From Oscillospiraceae bacterium (GTDB lineage Bacteria; Bacillota; Clostridia; Oscillospirales; Oscillospiraceae), in contig JAISXU010000001.1 of assembly GCA_031270395.1 (NCBI GenBank), forward strand, positions 1-64,000: a DNA stretch of 64,000 bases, read 5' to 3'. Within the stretch, counting starts at the first letter, position 1, and each line of letters starts with the position of its first letter. Below the pieces are notes generated by a model. The model saw only the letters and a program-made list of their open reading frames with translations, did no database searches and was not told the origin of the DNA. Position numbers and translations under genes: made by a program. Positions 38,228 to 47,536 of the stretch are shown in pieces.

Positions 38228-39781
38228 ATGGAGTTCCCATTGACGGCGGAAAAGGTGAGCTGCGCGCGCTGCGCGCATAACATCGACGTCACGCGTGAGG
38301 AGACGGCGGAGGTTGCGGTTCCCGACGCGTGTCCGGACATCGCGGAGATACTGTGCGTACACGCCGCCGCGTTTGTTCGCAGTAAAGAAACGGACACGGG
38401 GCGCGGCGCGGTCAGCGGAGTGATAAAGGTCGAGCTCGTGTACGCCCCGCCCGACGGCGGACGCGCCGTCAGTCTTGACGCCGAGATACCGTTTACGGCG
38501 CAGACGGCGGACGGCGCGCTGACCCGGGATATGAGAGTTACTGCCCTCGCGCGCGCTGTCGCTTGCTCCGCGCGCGCGGGCAATCCCAGAAAAGCGCTGA
38601 TAAACGCCGCCGTTCGTGTGCGCGCGTCGTTCTATACCGACTGTGAGCTCCGCCTGTATCACGGCGCGGAGGACGGCGGCGGAGACGAGAGTCGCGTCGA
38701 GCTGCTGTATGAGACGGCGGAGATCTGTCCGCCCGTCGACGTCAGAGAGCGCACATTCGTAATATCGGACGAATTGACGCTGCCGCAGGAATACCCGCCG
38801 ATAGGCGAGGTGCTGTTTGCCGACGTCGAGCTCTGTGTGACCGACGCAAAGGCGGTGGGCAGCAAGCTCGTATTCAAGGGCGTCGCATATATCGCGCTGC
38901 TCTGCATATCCGACGGAGGCGGCTTGGTGCGCGCTCCGCTCAACACGGAGTTTTCCCAGATTGTCGAGTTTGACGCGCTCGCTCCGGAGAGCGAGTTTGA
39001 CGTATCTCTCATGCTCACGGGAGCGTACGCCGAGCTCCGGTCACAAGAGACCGGCGGGCGCGGCGTATCCGTCGAGATCCATGCCGCGGCGCAGTGCGTG
39101 GGGTTCGAGCGGAGAACCGTAAAATACATAGCGGACGCCTTTGCCCCGGGGCTGGAGCTGGAATGTGAGTACACGGAATTCGACGCGGGCGGACTCGCTC
39201 CCGCGCGCGCCGCGGAGTGCGCGGCGCACGTCTCGCTGAACCTCCCGGACGCCGTTGACGTGGTGGCAGTCATCCCCGGCGTTTTCACGCCGGAGGCGTC
39301 GCTCTCCGACGGACAGGCGCGCGTCCGGTGCGGCGTGGAGGTGACTTGTCTTTACGCCGACTCAGAGGGGCGCGTACACTCGGCGCGAACCTCCGCCGAC
39401 GCCGAATGTGCGCCATTTGAGGCGCCCGGAGCGCATAGTATCGAGGCGTCGCGCGCGCGGGCGGGCGAGGCGTCCGTCTCCGTTTCAGGCGGAGTCGTCG
39501 ATCTTACCATTCCGTTGACGTTTGAAATAACGTGTCCGCCGGCGTCCCGGCGCCGCGCCATAACCGCCATAACCTGCGACAGCGCCGCCCTACCGGACGC
39601 GCCGGAGCTGCCGTCCCTCACGGTAACCCGCATAAAGCCGCACGAGAAGCTATGGTCGCTCGCAAAGCGGTACGGTTCGGGCGTGCGTCTCATAATGGAA
39701 GCAAACGGCGTCGCGAAGGAGAGTGATGTAGAGTCCGGAACGCTTCTGCTCATACCGCGACGCAGACCGGCGCGCCGCTGA
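38228..39781 (+). CDS. SPOCS (DUF3794) and LysM domain protein, probably spore-associated
   Basis: DACPDIAEILCVHA; C-terminal LysM KPHEKLWSLAKRYGSGVRLIMEANGVAKESDVESGTLLLIP. Confidence 0.85.
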   Translation: MEFPLTAEKVSCARCAHNIDVTREETAEVAVPDACPDIAEILCVHAAAFVRSKETDTGRGAVSGVIKVELVYAPPDGGRAVSLDAEIPFTAQTADGALTRDMRVTALARAVACSARAGNPRKALINAAVRVRASFYTDCELRLYHGAEDGGGDESRVELLYETAEICPPVDVRERTFVISDELTLPQEYPPIGEVLFADVELCVTDAKAVGSKLVFKGVAYIALLCISDGGGLVRAPLNTEFSQIVEFDALAPESEFDVSLMLTGAYAELRSQETGGRGVSVEIHAAAQCVGFERRTVKYIADAFAPGLELECEYTEFDAGGLAPARAAECAAHVSLNLPDAVDVVAVIPGVFTPEASLSDGQARVRCGVEVTCLYADSEGRVHSARTSADAECAPFEAPGAHSIEASRARAGEASVSVSGGVVDLTIPLTFEITCPPASRRRAITAITCDSAALPDAPELPSLTVTRIKPHEKLWSLAKRYGSGVRLIMEANGVAKESDVESGTLLLIPRRRPARR

Positions 39782-39897
39782 CACGGAGACCGTATTCCCG
39801 CCGGCGAGCTCCCGGACCCGGCGGAATCGCGTATCACGCCGCGAAAATCTTTTACAAAATTGAAACATAATATGGTAGATTTCTTAACATATACCGT

Positions 39898-39939
39898 TTA
39901 GCATGTAAGCGCGAGGGTTGCCAGATTCTTCTTTTTCAT
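39898..39939 (-). other. Micro-ORF of 13 codons with strong SD (truncated signal peptide or leader peptide)
   Basis: Minus strand: AAAGGAGG-ATGGTAAAA-ATGAAAAAGAAGAATCTGGCAACCCTCGCGCTTACATGCTAA = MKKKNLATLALTC*. Confidence 0.45.
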
Positions 39940-39957
39940 TTTTACCATCCTCCTTTG

Positions 39958-39993
39958 CGGTTAAGGGGAGCGGATTTCGCTCCCCTTAACCGT
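39958..39993. terminator. Intrinsic terminator-like hairpin
   Basis: cggttaaggggagcg-gattt-cgctccccttaaccg, perfect 15-bp stem followed by TGTTTT. Confidence 0.75.
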
Positions 39994-40114
39994 GTTTTGC
40001 GTTGCCCCGCCCGCGCGCCGCTTCACGCGCCGGCTGTATTCCCGGCGTCGCCCGCCAGTCTCACCGGCTGGTCACGCTCAACCGCGTCAAACACACAATT
40101 CCCGGCCGAGGTCA

Positions 40115-40167
40115 TTGCGTTTTCTTCGCGGCATATGGTATAATATCCGCCTGCGGATATTATACCA
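40115..40167 (+). promoter_or_regulatory. Promoter with TATAAT embedded in a perfect dyad
   Basis: TTGCGT (40115-40120), 18-nt spacer, TATAAT (40139-40144); 40136-40167 is tggtataatatccgc-ct-gcggatattatacca. Confidence 0.6.
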
Positions 40168-40229
40168 AAGAGGCGCGTACCGGGCTGTCGGACGACCGGC
40201 GGCAAATTCTGAAACGGCGGGTATTGTTG

Positions 40230-42161
40230 ATGTACGAGATCACTTTCAAAATCGAGGGCGGAGACGACGCGGTCATATTCGCCTCGCACGGGGAAAATAT
40301 TTTAGAGCTGGCGCGAAAGGCGAACGTGGCGATAGACGCCCCGTGCTCGGGCAACGGGAGCTGCGGGAAGTGTCGCGTGCGGCTTCTCGGGGGCGAGGTC
40401 TACAGCGCGATAACGCGGCACATAAACGACTACGAATACTTCAACGGGTGGCGTCTCGCCTGCGTATCCAAGGTCTCGGGCAACGCGAAAATATTCGTGC
40501 CGGATATTGCCTCGGCGTATAAAAACAGGATGCAGGTGTCCGACCTCTCGTCGCCGCGTGAGATCGAAATATTCGATTCGCTCCAGAAGGAGATGAAAGC
40601 CGCCGGTCTCGATTTCGGAAACGGCTACAGCACGTTCATAGTTGAGATAGCGCCCCCCACGCTCGACGACACGATGCCCGACAACGAGAGGCTGACGCGA
40701 ACCGTCGCCGCGCGCATGGGCAAGAGCGACGTCCATATCCGCTACTCGCTGCTGAAAAAGCTGCCGAATCTGCTGCGCGACAACAATTACCGGCTGCGCT
40801 GTCTCCTTTACGGCGAGGGTGAGTCCGTGCGGATACTCGACCTGTTCCCCGCCGAGGGGCGAACGCCCATATGCGGGCTGGCGATCGACGTAGGTACCAC
40901 CACGGTTTCCGCTCTGCTCGCGGATCTTGAGACGGGGAAAATACTCGCTAAGGGCAGTACCGGCAACGGACAGATACGCTACGGCGCGGATGTGATCAAC
41001 CGCATTATAGAACAGCAGAAGGACGGCGGCGTGGAGAGGCTGCGCTACGCCGTCGTCCACGAATCCCTGCTGCCCGTGATCCATAAGATGTGCGACGACG
41101 CGGGCGTCGCGCCGGAGCGCATCGGTTGCGTGACGCTGGCGGGCAACACGACGATGAATCACCTCTTACTGGGTGTCAACGCGAACTATCTCAGGATGGA
41201 GCCGTACGTCCCGGCGTTTTTCGAGATCGCGCCGATATTCACGCGGGAGGTCGGGATAGACATCGCGCCCGGCGCAAAAATGTTTGTCGCCCCTAATATA
41301 GGCAGCTACGTCGGCGGCGACATAACGGCGGGCACGCTCGCGAGCATGATATGGAACTCGCCGGAGCTGTCGCTGCTCGTCGATCTGGGCACAAACGGCG
41401 AGATCGTATTCGGTAACAGCGAATTTCTCATGGCTTGCGCGTGCTCGGCGGGGCCGGCGTTCGAGGGCGGCGACATCAGGTGCGGGATGAGGGCGACCGA
41501 CGGAGCTATTGAGGCGTGCTCGATAGACAGGGAGACAATGGAGCCGTATCTGACGGTCATCGGCGGCGGAAAGCCCGTCGGACTGTGCGGCTCGGGGATA
41601 ATAGACGTGATAGCCGAGCTGTTCGCGACGGGCATAATCGACGGCAGGGGCAAATTCGCCAGACAGGGCGAGCGCGTCGTGTACGACGAGTACGGGACGG
41701 GCCGCTATATTCTGTCGTTCGCGGGGCGAACCGCCACAGGGCGCGAGATATATATTAACGAAACGGACATAGACAACTTCATCCGCACAAAGGGCGCCAT
41801 TTTCTCGGCGATCATGACGCTGCTCGGCCCTCTTGGGTTCGCGCCGGAGGACATCGACAGGGTGCTCGTGGCCGGGGGCATCGGCAGCGGGATAAACGTC
41901 CGCAACGCGATACGCATAGGCATGTTCCCGTCTCTGCCCGAGAGCAAGTACCGCTATATCGGCAACACGTCGCTCGCCGGAGCTTACGCCATGCTCATAT
42001 CGGACAAGGCCGCGCGCCGCCTGAGCGAGCTCGCGCGCGGGATAACATACGTCGAGTTGAGCACGCAGCCGGGCTACATGGACTCGTTTATAGCCGCGTG
42101 CTTCCTGCCGCACACGGACGCATCACTCTTCCCCGATACGGACGCGCGGGAGGAGGCGTGA
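40230..42161 (+). CDS. 2Fe-2S ferredoxin / ASKHA (DUF4445, RACo-like) corrinoid-protein activator
   Basis: CSGNGSCGKCRVRLLGGEV ferredoxin motif; CGLAIDVGTTTVSALLADLETGKILAKGSTGNGQIRYGADVINRI; LAGNTTMNHLLLG. Confidence 0.88.
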   Translation: MYEITFKIEGGDDAVIFASHGENILELARKANVAIDAPCSGNGSCGKCRVRLLGGEVYSAITRHINDYEYFNGWRLACVSKVSGNAKIFVPDIASAYKNRMQVSDLSSPREIEIFDSLQKEMKAAGLDFGNGYSTFIVEIAPPTLDDTMPDNERLTRTVAARMGKSDVHIRYSLLKKLPNLLRDNNYRLRCLLYGEGESVRILDLFPAEGRTPICGLAIDVGTTTVSALLADLETGKILAKGSTGNGQIRYGADVINRIIEQQKDGGVERLRYAVVHESLLPVIHKMCDDAGVAPERIGCVTLAGNTTMNHLLLGVNANYLRMEPYVPAFFEIAPIFTREVGIDIAPGAKMFVAPNIGSYVGGDITAGTLASMIWNSPELSLLVDLGTNGEIVFGNSEFLMACACSAGPAFEGGDIRCGMRATDGAIEACSIDRETMEPYLTVIGGGKPVGLCGSGIIDVIAELFATGIIDGRGKFARQGERVVYDEYGTGRYILSFAGRTATGREIYINETDIDNFIRTKGAIFSAIMTLLGPLGFAPEDIDRVLVAGGIGSGINVRNAIRIGMFPSLPESKYRYIGNTSLAGAYAMLISDKAARRLSELARGITYVELSTQPGYMDSFIAACFLPHTDASLFPDTDAREEA

Positions 42162-43210
42162 GGCGGACGGCGCACATACGCCGCCCCGGAGGACTTCGTA
42201 TTCCGACAGCGCTCGCCGTCGCCGTCATGTCGGCGGCGCTCTGCGGGTGCGGCGGCGCGGGCGGCGAGCCGTACACGGGCGAGCTGTTCGCTATGGATAC
42301 GTTCATGCGGCTGAGCGCCTACGGACAGGCGGCTGAGGACGCGGTTCGGGCGGCGTCCGACGAGATAGCGCGGCTGGACGCCATGTGGTCGGTGACGGAC
42401 GCGGACAGCGAGATATACGCGCTCAACAGCTTCGGGAGCGCCGCGGTTTCGCCTGAAACTCTGGAGATAATAGCTTACGCCGCCTCGGTGTCCGGCGAGA
42501 CGGGCGGCGCTCTCGATATAACCGTGTATCCCGCCGTCAGGGCGTGGGGCTTTACGACGGACGAATACCGCGTGCCCGGCGAAGGCGAGCTGCGCGAAAT
42601 AGCGCCGCTCGTCAATTACCGTGCGGTAAAAACAGACGGCAATACCACCGCTCTGGCGCCGGGAGCGGCTGTCGATTTCGGCGCGCTCGCGAAGGGGTAC
42701 GCGTCGCAGCGCGCGGCGGAGATTTTCAGGGAGCACGGCGTCGAGTCGGGCATAGTCTCGCTCGGCGGTAACGTACAGACGGTCGGGCGCAAGCCGGACG
42801 GCTCGCCGTGGAACGTGGCGATTCAGGACCCGGAGGATAGCGGGCGGTACGCCGGCACTCTGAAGACGCAGGACGCGGCCGTTGTGACCTCCGGCGTCTA
42901 CCAGCGGTATTTTGAGTCCGGCGGCAAGCTGTACCACCACATAATAGACCCCTCGACGCTCCGCCCGGCGGACAGCGGCCTGCTCTCCGCGACCGTCGTA
43001 GCGGAAAACGGCGCGCTGGCCGACGCGCTGTCCACCGCGCTGTTCGTGCTGGGCCGCGAGTCCGCCGAGACGTATTGGCGAAACAGCGGACGCGATTTTG
43101 ATATGATCCTCATAACCGAGACCGGCGAGGTAGTCATAACCGAAGGGATAGCGGATGCTTACACGCACGAGAATACGGACAGGACGCTTGCCGTGCTCGC
43201 GGTTCCGTGA
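42158..43210 (+). CDS. FAD:protein FMN transferase (ApbE family lipoprotein)
   Basis: GTG start overlapping upstream TGA; lipobox-like AALCGC; FAMDTFMRLSAYG, VDFGALAKGYASQRAAEIF, HHIIDPSTLRPAD. Confidence 0.92.
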   Translation: MRRTAHIRRPGGLRIPTALAVAVMSAALCGCGGAGGEPYTGELFAMDTFMRLSAYGQAAEDAVRAASDEIARLDAMWSVTDADSEIYALNSFGSAAVSPETLEIIAYAASVSGETGGALDITVYPAVRAWGFTTDEYRVPGEGELREIAPLVNYRAVKTDGNTTALAPGAAVDFGALAKGYASQRAAEIFREHGVESGIVSLGGNVQTVGRKPDGSPWNVAIQDPEDSGRYAGTLKTQDAAVVTSGVYQRYFESGGKLYHHIIDPSTLRPADSGLLSATVVAENGALADALSTALFVLGRESAETYWRNSGRDFDMILITETGEVVITEGIADAYTHENTDRTLAVLAVP

Positions 43211-43282
43211 CTCTTGAGGCCCCTCCCCCGCCGTGCTCTCGCCCATATTTTTCAGGAGTAACAGCAATAACAGCAACAACCA

Positions 43283-43311
43283 AGTAGGAGGAATAACAGT
43301 AGGAGGAATAA
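43283..43311. repeat. Direct repeat AGTAGGAGGAATAA x2
   Basis: Perfect 14-nt repeats at 43283-43296 and 43298-43311, next to an AACAGCAAT-type microsatellite. Confidence 0.7.
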
Positions 43312-43316
43312 TTTCG

Positions 43317-43345
43317 TTGCATTCTTTTTTGAGATATGGTACAAT
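43317..43345 (+). promoter_or_regulatory. Sigma70-type promoter for tRNA-Trp
   Basis: TTGCAT-17 nt-TACAAT, about 75 nt upstream of tRNA-Trp. Confidence 0.6.
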
Positions 43346-43418
43346 GCGAGCATGACGCAACGCGGACGCCTTTCGGAAGCTGTTTTCGTGCGGCGGGCGC
43401 CGGTAAACACCGTGATAT

Positions 43419-43494
43419 AGGGGTATAGCTCAGCTGGTAGAGCATCGGTCTCCAAAACCGAGTGCCGAGGGTTCAAATCCTTCTGCCCCTGCCA
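43419..43494 (+). tRNA. tRNA-Trp (anticodon CCA), CCA encoded
   Basis: AGGGGTATAGCTCAGCTGGTAGAGCATCGGTCTCCAAAACCGAGTGCCGAGGGTTCAAATCCTTCTGCCCCTGCCA cloverleaf, loop CTCCAAA. Confidence 0.96.
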
Positions 43495-43533
43495 TCCGAT
43501 AATCAGGCGTTCTACAGGCCACCCCGCCACTGC

Positions 43534-43560
43534 GGCGGCGCGAGTAGCGCCGCCCTTTTC
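43534..43560 (+). terminator. Intrinsic terminator downstream of tRNA-Trp
   Basis: ggcggcgc-gagta-gcgccgcc followed by CTTTTC. Confidence 0.6.
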
Positions 43561-43715
43561 GCGCCAAGGCTTTTGAATTTCGTCAAAGTATGATACAATA
43601 TCCACTCTGCGGATATTATATCCCGCGCATGCGCCCGCAATTGCAAAGCAATTTATGATACAATAGCCGCAGAGAGCACGGCTGTTATTATTGTATCGGC
43701 GAGGTATGAACAGAG

Positions 43716-46424
43716 ATGAAAAAAATCAAGGCGTATATTGTTCGCTACGTTTTTTCAGAAACGCTATCCTTGGACGCGCGTCTGCTCAACATGGTCTGCA
43801 TGGTGGGCGTGGCCGCCTGTCTCATGTCCACATTCACCCGTGTCCTGATGCGGCAAGGCGCCGCTATGATTCTGGTCATGTTGGGCATAACGTTCTCCGT
43901 CGCTTTTTTCCTGTTCTTATTGAATCGCTTCCAAGTGTACAGGATGGGTACGCCGGTTACGCTCATCCTGCTCGGAGACGTGCTGTTCCCCGCCGCGTTT
44001 TTCCTGCTCGGCGGGGCGGACAGCGGCATGGCGGCCTACTTCGCGCTGAGCGTATCCCTCATAATCCTGCTTTCACAGGGCATAACACGCGTCATACTGC
44101 TCTCCACGCACATCATCATTGTGATCACCTGCTACTGCGTGGCTTTGTTCATGCCGCAGATGATTTCCCCCCTGACACCGCCGCGCCAAACGATGGACAA
44201 TATCCAGTCCCTCATCGTGGTTGGTTTCTTCATCGGGACGGTCATCCTGTTTCAACGTGCGATATTCGAGAGGGAGAAGCGCAAGGTGGAGACCGCCGGC
44301 AGCAGGATCGCCAGACAGGATGAGCTCCTGCACGTGGTCAACGACATGGCCATAATACTGCTCTCGTCCGATCCGGACAGATTCGAGGAGGTATTGGACA
44401 ATGGCATGGAGATGGTCGCGCGCAGTCTGGAGATCGACCGCATGTACATATGGAAGAACCGCGAACACAACGGAGACCTGTATTACACGCAGATATATGA
44501 ATGGTCAAACGACGATAAATTGAGGCAGAGCGTCCCGATGGAATTCTCTTACAGGGATACCCTCCCCGATTGGGAAAAAAGGCTCTCGGAGGGTCTATGC
44601 GTGAACGGCCCGCTCAGCAGCCTTTCCAAGCCCGAGTGGGAACGCATAGCGCCGCACAAGGTGCTTTCCATCCTCGCGGCGCCCGTGTTTTTGCAGGATG
44701 AATTCTGGGGCTTCGTCAGCTTTGACGACTGCGGCAGCGAACGCACGTTTTCCAAGAACGAGGAGAACATACTGCGGTCGGGCAGTTTGCTGATGGTCAA
44801 CGCTATTCTGCGCAACGAGATGCTGCAAAGCCTTATTTCCGCGCGCGAGGATGCGCTCTTGAGCGCACAGGCAAAGAGCGAATTCCTCGCGAATATGAGC
44901 CATGAGATACGTACGCCTATCAACGCCGTGGTCGGCATGACGGCTATCGGCAAATCGGCCTCCGACATGGAGCGAAAGGATTATTGCTTCGGCAAGATCG
45001 AGGACGCGTCCGCGCATCTGCTCGGCGTAATCAACGACATACTGGATATGTCCAAGATAGAGGCGGGCAAGCTGGAATTGTCGCCCGTGAGTTTCTCCTT
45101 CGAGAAGATGTTTCGGCGCGTGGTGAACGTGATCAATTTTCGTGTGGAGGAAAAAAATCAGACGCTCAGCGTGCGTCTCGACCGCAACATCCCTTCCACG
45201 CTGATCGGCGACGATCAGCGGCTGGCGCAGGTGATTGCGAATCTGCTTTCCAACGCCGTGAAATTCACGCCGGAACAGGGCTCCATACGTGTAGATACGC
45301 GTTTTGTAAAGGAGGAGAACGGGCGCTGCACGATCCGGATAGATGTGAGCGATTCGGGTATCGGCATCAGCGAGGATCAGTTGAACCGGCTCTTCAACTC
45401 ATTCACGCAGGCGGACAGCGACACCTCCCGGAAATACGGCGGGACAGGACTTGGACTCGCCATATCGAAGCGTATCGTCGAGATGATGGGCGGACAGATA
45501 TCCGCCCGCTCCGAGCTCGGTAAGGGCTCCGTTTTTACCTTTACCGCGGAGCTTGAACGCGGCGAGGATGGCCCGAACGGCGCGGTGCGTCCGACCACGC
45601 GCTGGGACAATGTCCGTGTACTTTTGGTGGACGACGAACAGGATATGCGGGATCATTTCAGTGAGATTGCGAGGCAGATCGGTTTTCACTGCGACGCCGC
45701 CGCCGACGGAGAGAGTGCTATGCGCATGATCGCCGAAAACGGCGCCTACGATCTGTACTTTGTGGACTGGAGGATGCCCGGCATGGACGGGATGGAGCTT
45801 ACGCGCCGCATCAAGGCGAACGACGCGGAGCACTCCATCGTGATCATGATCTCCGCGACGGAATGGAACACGATCGAAACCGAGGCGAAGAGCGTGGGCG
45901 TGGACATGTTCCTGCCCAAACCGATATTCCCGTCCGCAATCACCGACTGTATCAACGAATGTCTCGGGCTTTACGGCGCGCTTCCCGTGGAAGTGCAGAC
46001 CGCGGAAGCGACCGACGATTTTGCGGGATACCGCGTACTCCTGGCCGAGGACGTGGAGATCAACCGGGAGATCGTGCTTGCCCTGCTCGAACCGACCGAC
46101 CTTGCCGTCGATTGCGCGGAAAACGGCGCGGAAGCGGTGGAGATGTACAGCGCGGACCCCACGCGCTACGATATGATCTTCATGGACGTGCAGATGCCGG
46201 AGATGGACGGCTACACCGCCACACAGCGCATCCGCGCCCTTGAGTCGCCGGATGCGGAACGTATTCCCATCATCGCTATGACGGCCAACGTCTTCCGCGA
46301 GGACGTGGAGAGATGCCTTGCGGCCGGCATGAACGACCACGTGGGCAAGCCCCTGGATTTCAGCGAGGTGCTGGATAAGCTGCGCCGGTATCTGCCGGAG
46401 CGTCCTCGGCGGGGCGGTCTATAG
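43716..46424 (+). CDS. Hybrid sensor histidine kinase (N-terminal TM, GAF-like, HisKA, HATPase_c, two receiver domains)
   Basis: FLANMSHEIRTPINAVVGMT; KYGGTGLGLAISKRIVEMMGG; receiver motifs DLYFVDWRMPGMDGMEL and DMIFMDVQMPEMDGYTAT. Confidence 0.93.
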   Translation: MKKIKAYIVRYVFSETLSLDARLLNMVCMVGVAACLMSTFTRVLMRQGAAMILVMLGITFSVAFFLFLLNRFQVYRMGTPVTLILLGDVLFPAAFFLLGGADSGMAAYFALSVSLIILLSQGITRVILLSTHIIIVITCYCVALFMPQMISPLTPPRQTMDNIQSLIVVGFFIGTVILFQRAIFEREKRKVETAGSRIARQDELLHVVNDMAIILLSSDPDRFEEVLDNGMEMVARSLEIDRMYIWKNREHNGDLYYTQIYEWSNDDKLRQSVPMEFSYRDTLPDWEKRLSEGLCVNGPLSSLSKPEWERIAPHKVLSILAAPVFLQDEFWGFVSFDDCGSERTFSKNEENILRSGSLLMVNAILRNEMLQSLISAREDALLSAQAKSEFLANMSHEIRTPINAVVGMTAIGKSASDMERKDYCFGKIEDASAHLLGVINDILDMSKIEAGKLELSPVSFSFEKMFRRVVNVINFRVEEKNQTLSVRLDRNIPSTLIGDDQRLAQVIANLLSNAVKFTPEQGSIRVDTRFVKEENGRCTIRIDVSDSGIGISEDQLNRLFNSFTQADSDTSRKYGGTGLGLAISKRIVEMMGGQISARSELGKGSVFTFTAELERGEDGPNGAVRPTTRWDNVRVLLVDDEQDMRDHFSEIARQIGFHCDAAADGESAMRMIAENGAYDLYFVDWRMPGMDGMELTRRIKANDAEHSIVIMISATEWNTIETEAKSVGVDMFLPKPIFPSAITDCINECLGLYGALPVEVQTAEATDDFAGYRVLLAEDVEINREIVLALLEPTDLAVDCAENGAEAVEMYSADPTRYDMIFMDVQMPEMDGYTATQRIRALESPDAERIPIIAMTANVFREDVERCLAAGMNDHVGKPLDFSEVLDKLRRYLPERPRRGGL

Positions 46425-46501
46425 ATGAGGCGGAGATGGCCAAGCGGGGGCGTGGTTGTCAGGAAATCCCCTGTAAGCTGACCCTAAACGCTTTATCTCT
46501 T

Positions 46502-47536
46502 TCATCGGATTCCCTCCAAAGTTATTATCACAACCTCCGGCCGGTTGAACAGGCGGGGCACTTGTGTGGATTCCCGCGCCAATCCGCGGCTGACGATAAG
46601 CTCCGTGTTCCCAAAGAAGTATTCGCCATTCGTGTACTTGGGGAAACAGCCCTGATTTGGCGCCGACAAACCGTTTTCAAGGATAAACGGAATACGCCAT
46701 TGTCCGCCGTGCGCGTGACCGGAGACGACGAGGTCAGGCGAAAGCGGCAATAATTCGCCGATACGCTCCGGACGATGCGACAACAGCACCGTATATATTT
46801 CGGTATCGGCGTTTATGCTTAACTGCTCCATCTGCTGCGCATAGGGCACGGAACGGCTTGCGTATCTGTCCGTGTCGGGGTCGTCTATGCCGCTTATACG
46901 GATTTGCCCGCCCCGCACTGTAAGAATATCGCTCTCGCCCTCCAAGACCGTTACGCCGTAAGACGTGAGAGCGTCTTTGAACTCGTCCGCCCTGCCGCTC
47001 CAAAATTCGTGGTTGCCGGAAACATAGTAGCAGCGATACCTTGAGGACAATGCCGCTATGAGCTCAAGCGTGTTATCCGGCGGCAATCTGTCGTCGAATA
47101 TGTCTCCGCAAAGCAGCACGGCATCGGGTCGTTCCATATCAATGGCCGAGAGCAGCTCGCGCTGTCCGTCGCCGTAATCGCAGGAGTGATAGTCGGTGAC
47201 AAGCGCGAGCTTTGCCTGTTCGCCTATTTTGTCGTTTGTTACGCTGTAATGGCTTACCGCCAGGCTGTGATTGAGCGCTAACAGGATTATCAACACCTGC
47301 GCCGTTATTATCAACGGTATGCCAACCATAAACTTCTTGCGCCGTGTCTTATGGCGAACCGCAACCATAGACAACAGCATTGCGACCGAACCTCCGAGGA
47401 CGGAGACTGCGAGCAGCGTCCGTTCCTTCACGCGCCAGGCGTCCTTGCGGGCGGCGCGCTTGTCATAAAAGGTCAGGATTACGGCAAGCAGACTTATTAC
47501 TGCAAAATAGAGCAGGAACAGGATGTAGATGCTCAT
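46502..47536 (-). CDS. DUF1294-like membrane domain fused to metallophosphoesterase
   Basis: N-term LTFYDKRAARKDAWRVKERTLLAVSVLGGSVAMLLSMVAVRHKTRRKKF; C-term LVTDYHSCDYGDGQ, LLCGDIFDDRLPP, YYVSGNHEFW, VVSGHAHGGQWRIP. Confidence 0.85.
   Translation of the reverse strand: MSIYILFLLYFAVISLLAVILTFYDKRAARKDAWRVKERTLLAVSVLGGSVAMLLSMVAVRHKTRRKKFMVGIPLIITAQVLIILLALNHSLAVSHYSVTNDKIGEQAKLALVTDYHSCDYGDGQRELLSAIDMERPDAVLLCGDIFDDRLPPDNTLELIAALSSRYRCYYVSGNHEFWSGRADEFKDALTSYGVTVLEGESDILTVRGGQIRISGIDDPDTDRYASRSVPYAQQMEQLSINADTEIYTVLLSHRPERIGELLPLSPDLVVSGHAHGGQWRIPFILENGLSAPNQGCFPKYTNGEYFFGNTELIVSRGLARESTQVPRLFNRPEVVIITLEGIR

Noticed and set aside
43252-43311. Short repeats (AACAGC and GTAGGAGGAATAA) considered as a possible CRISPR
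   Set aside because: Units too short, only two copies, no 25-40 bp spacers and no cas genes in the window.
42074-43360. 428-aa minus-strand ORF opposite apbE
   Set aside because: Antisense to a clear ApbE; poly-Leu stretch derives from the AAC/AGC microsatellite.
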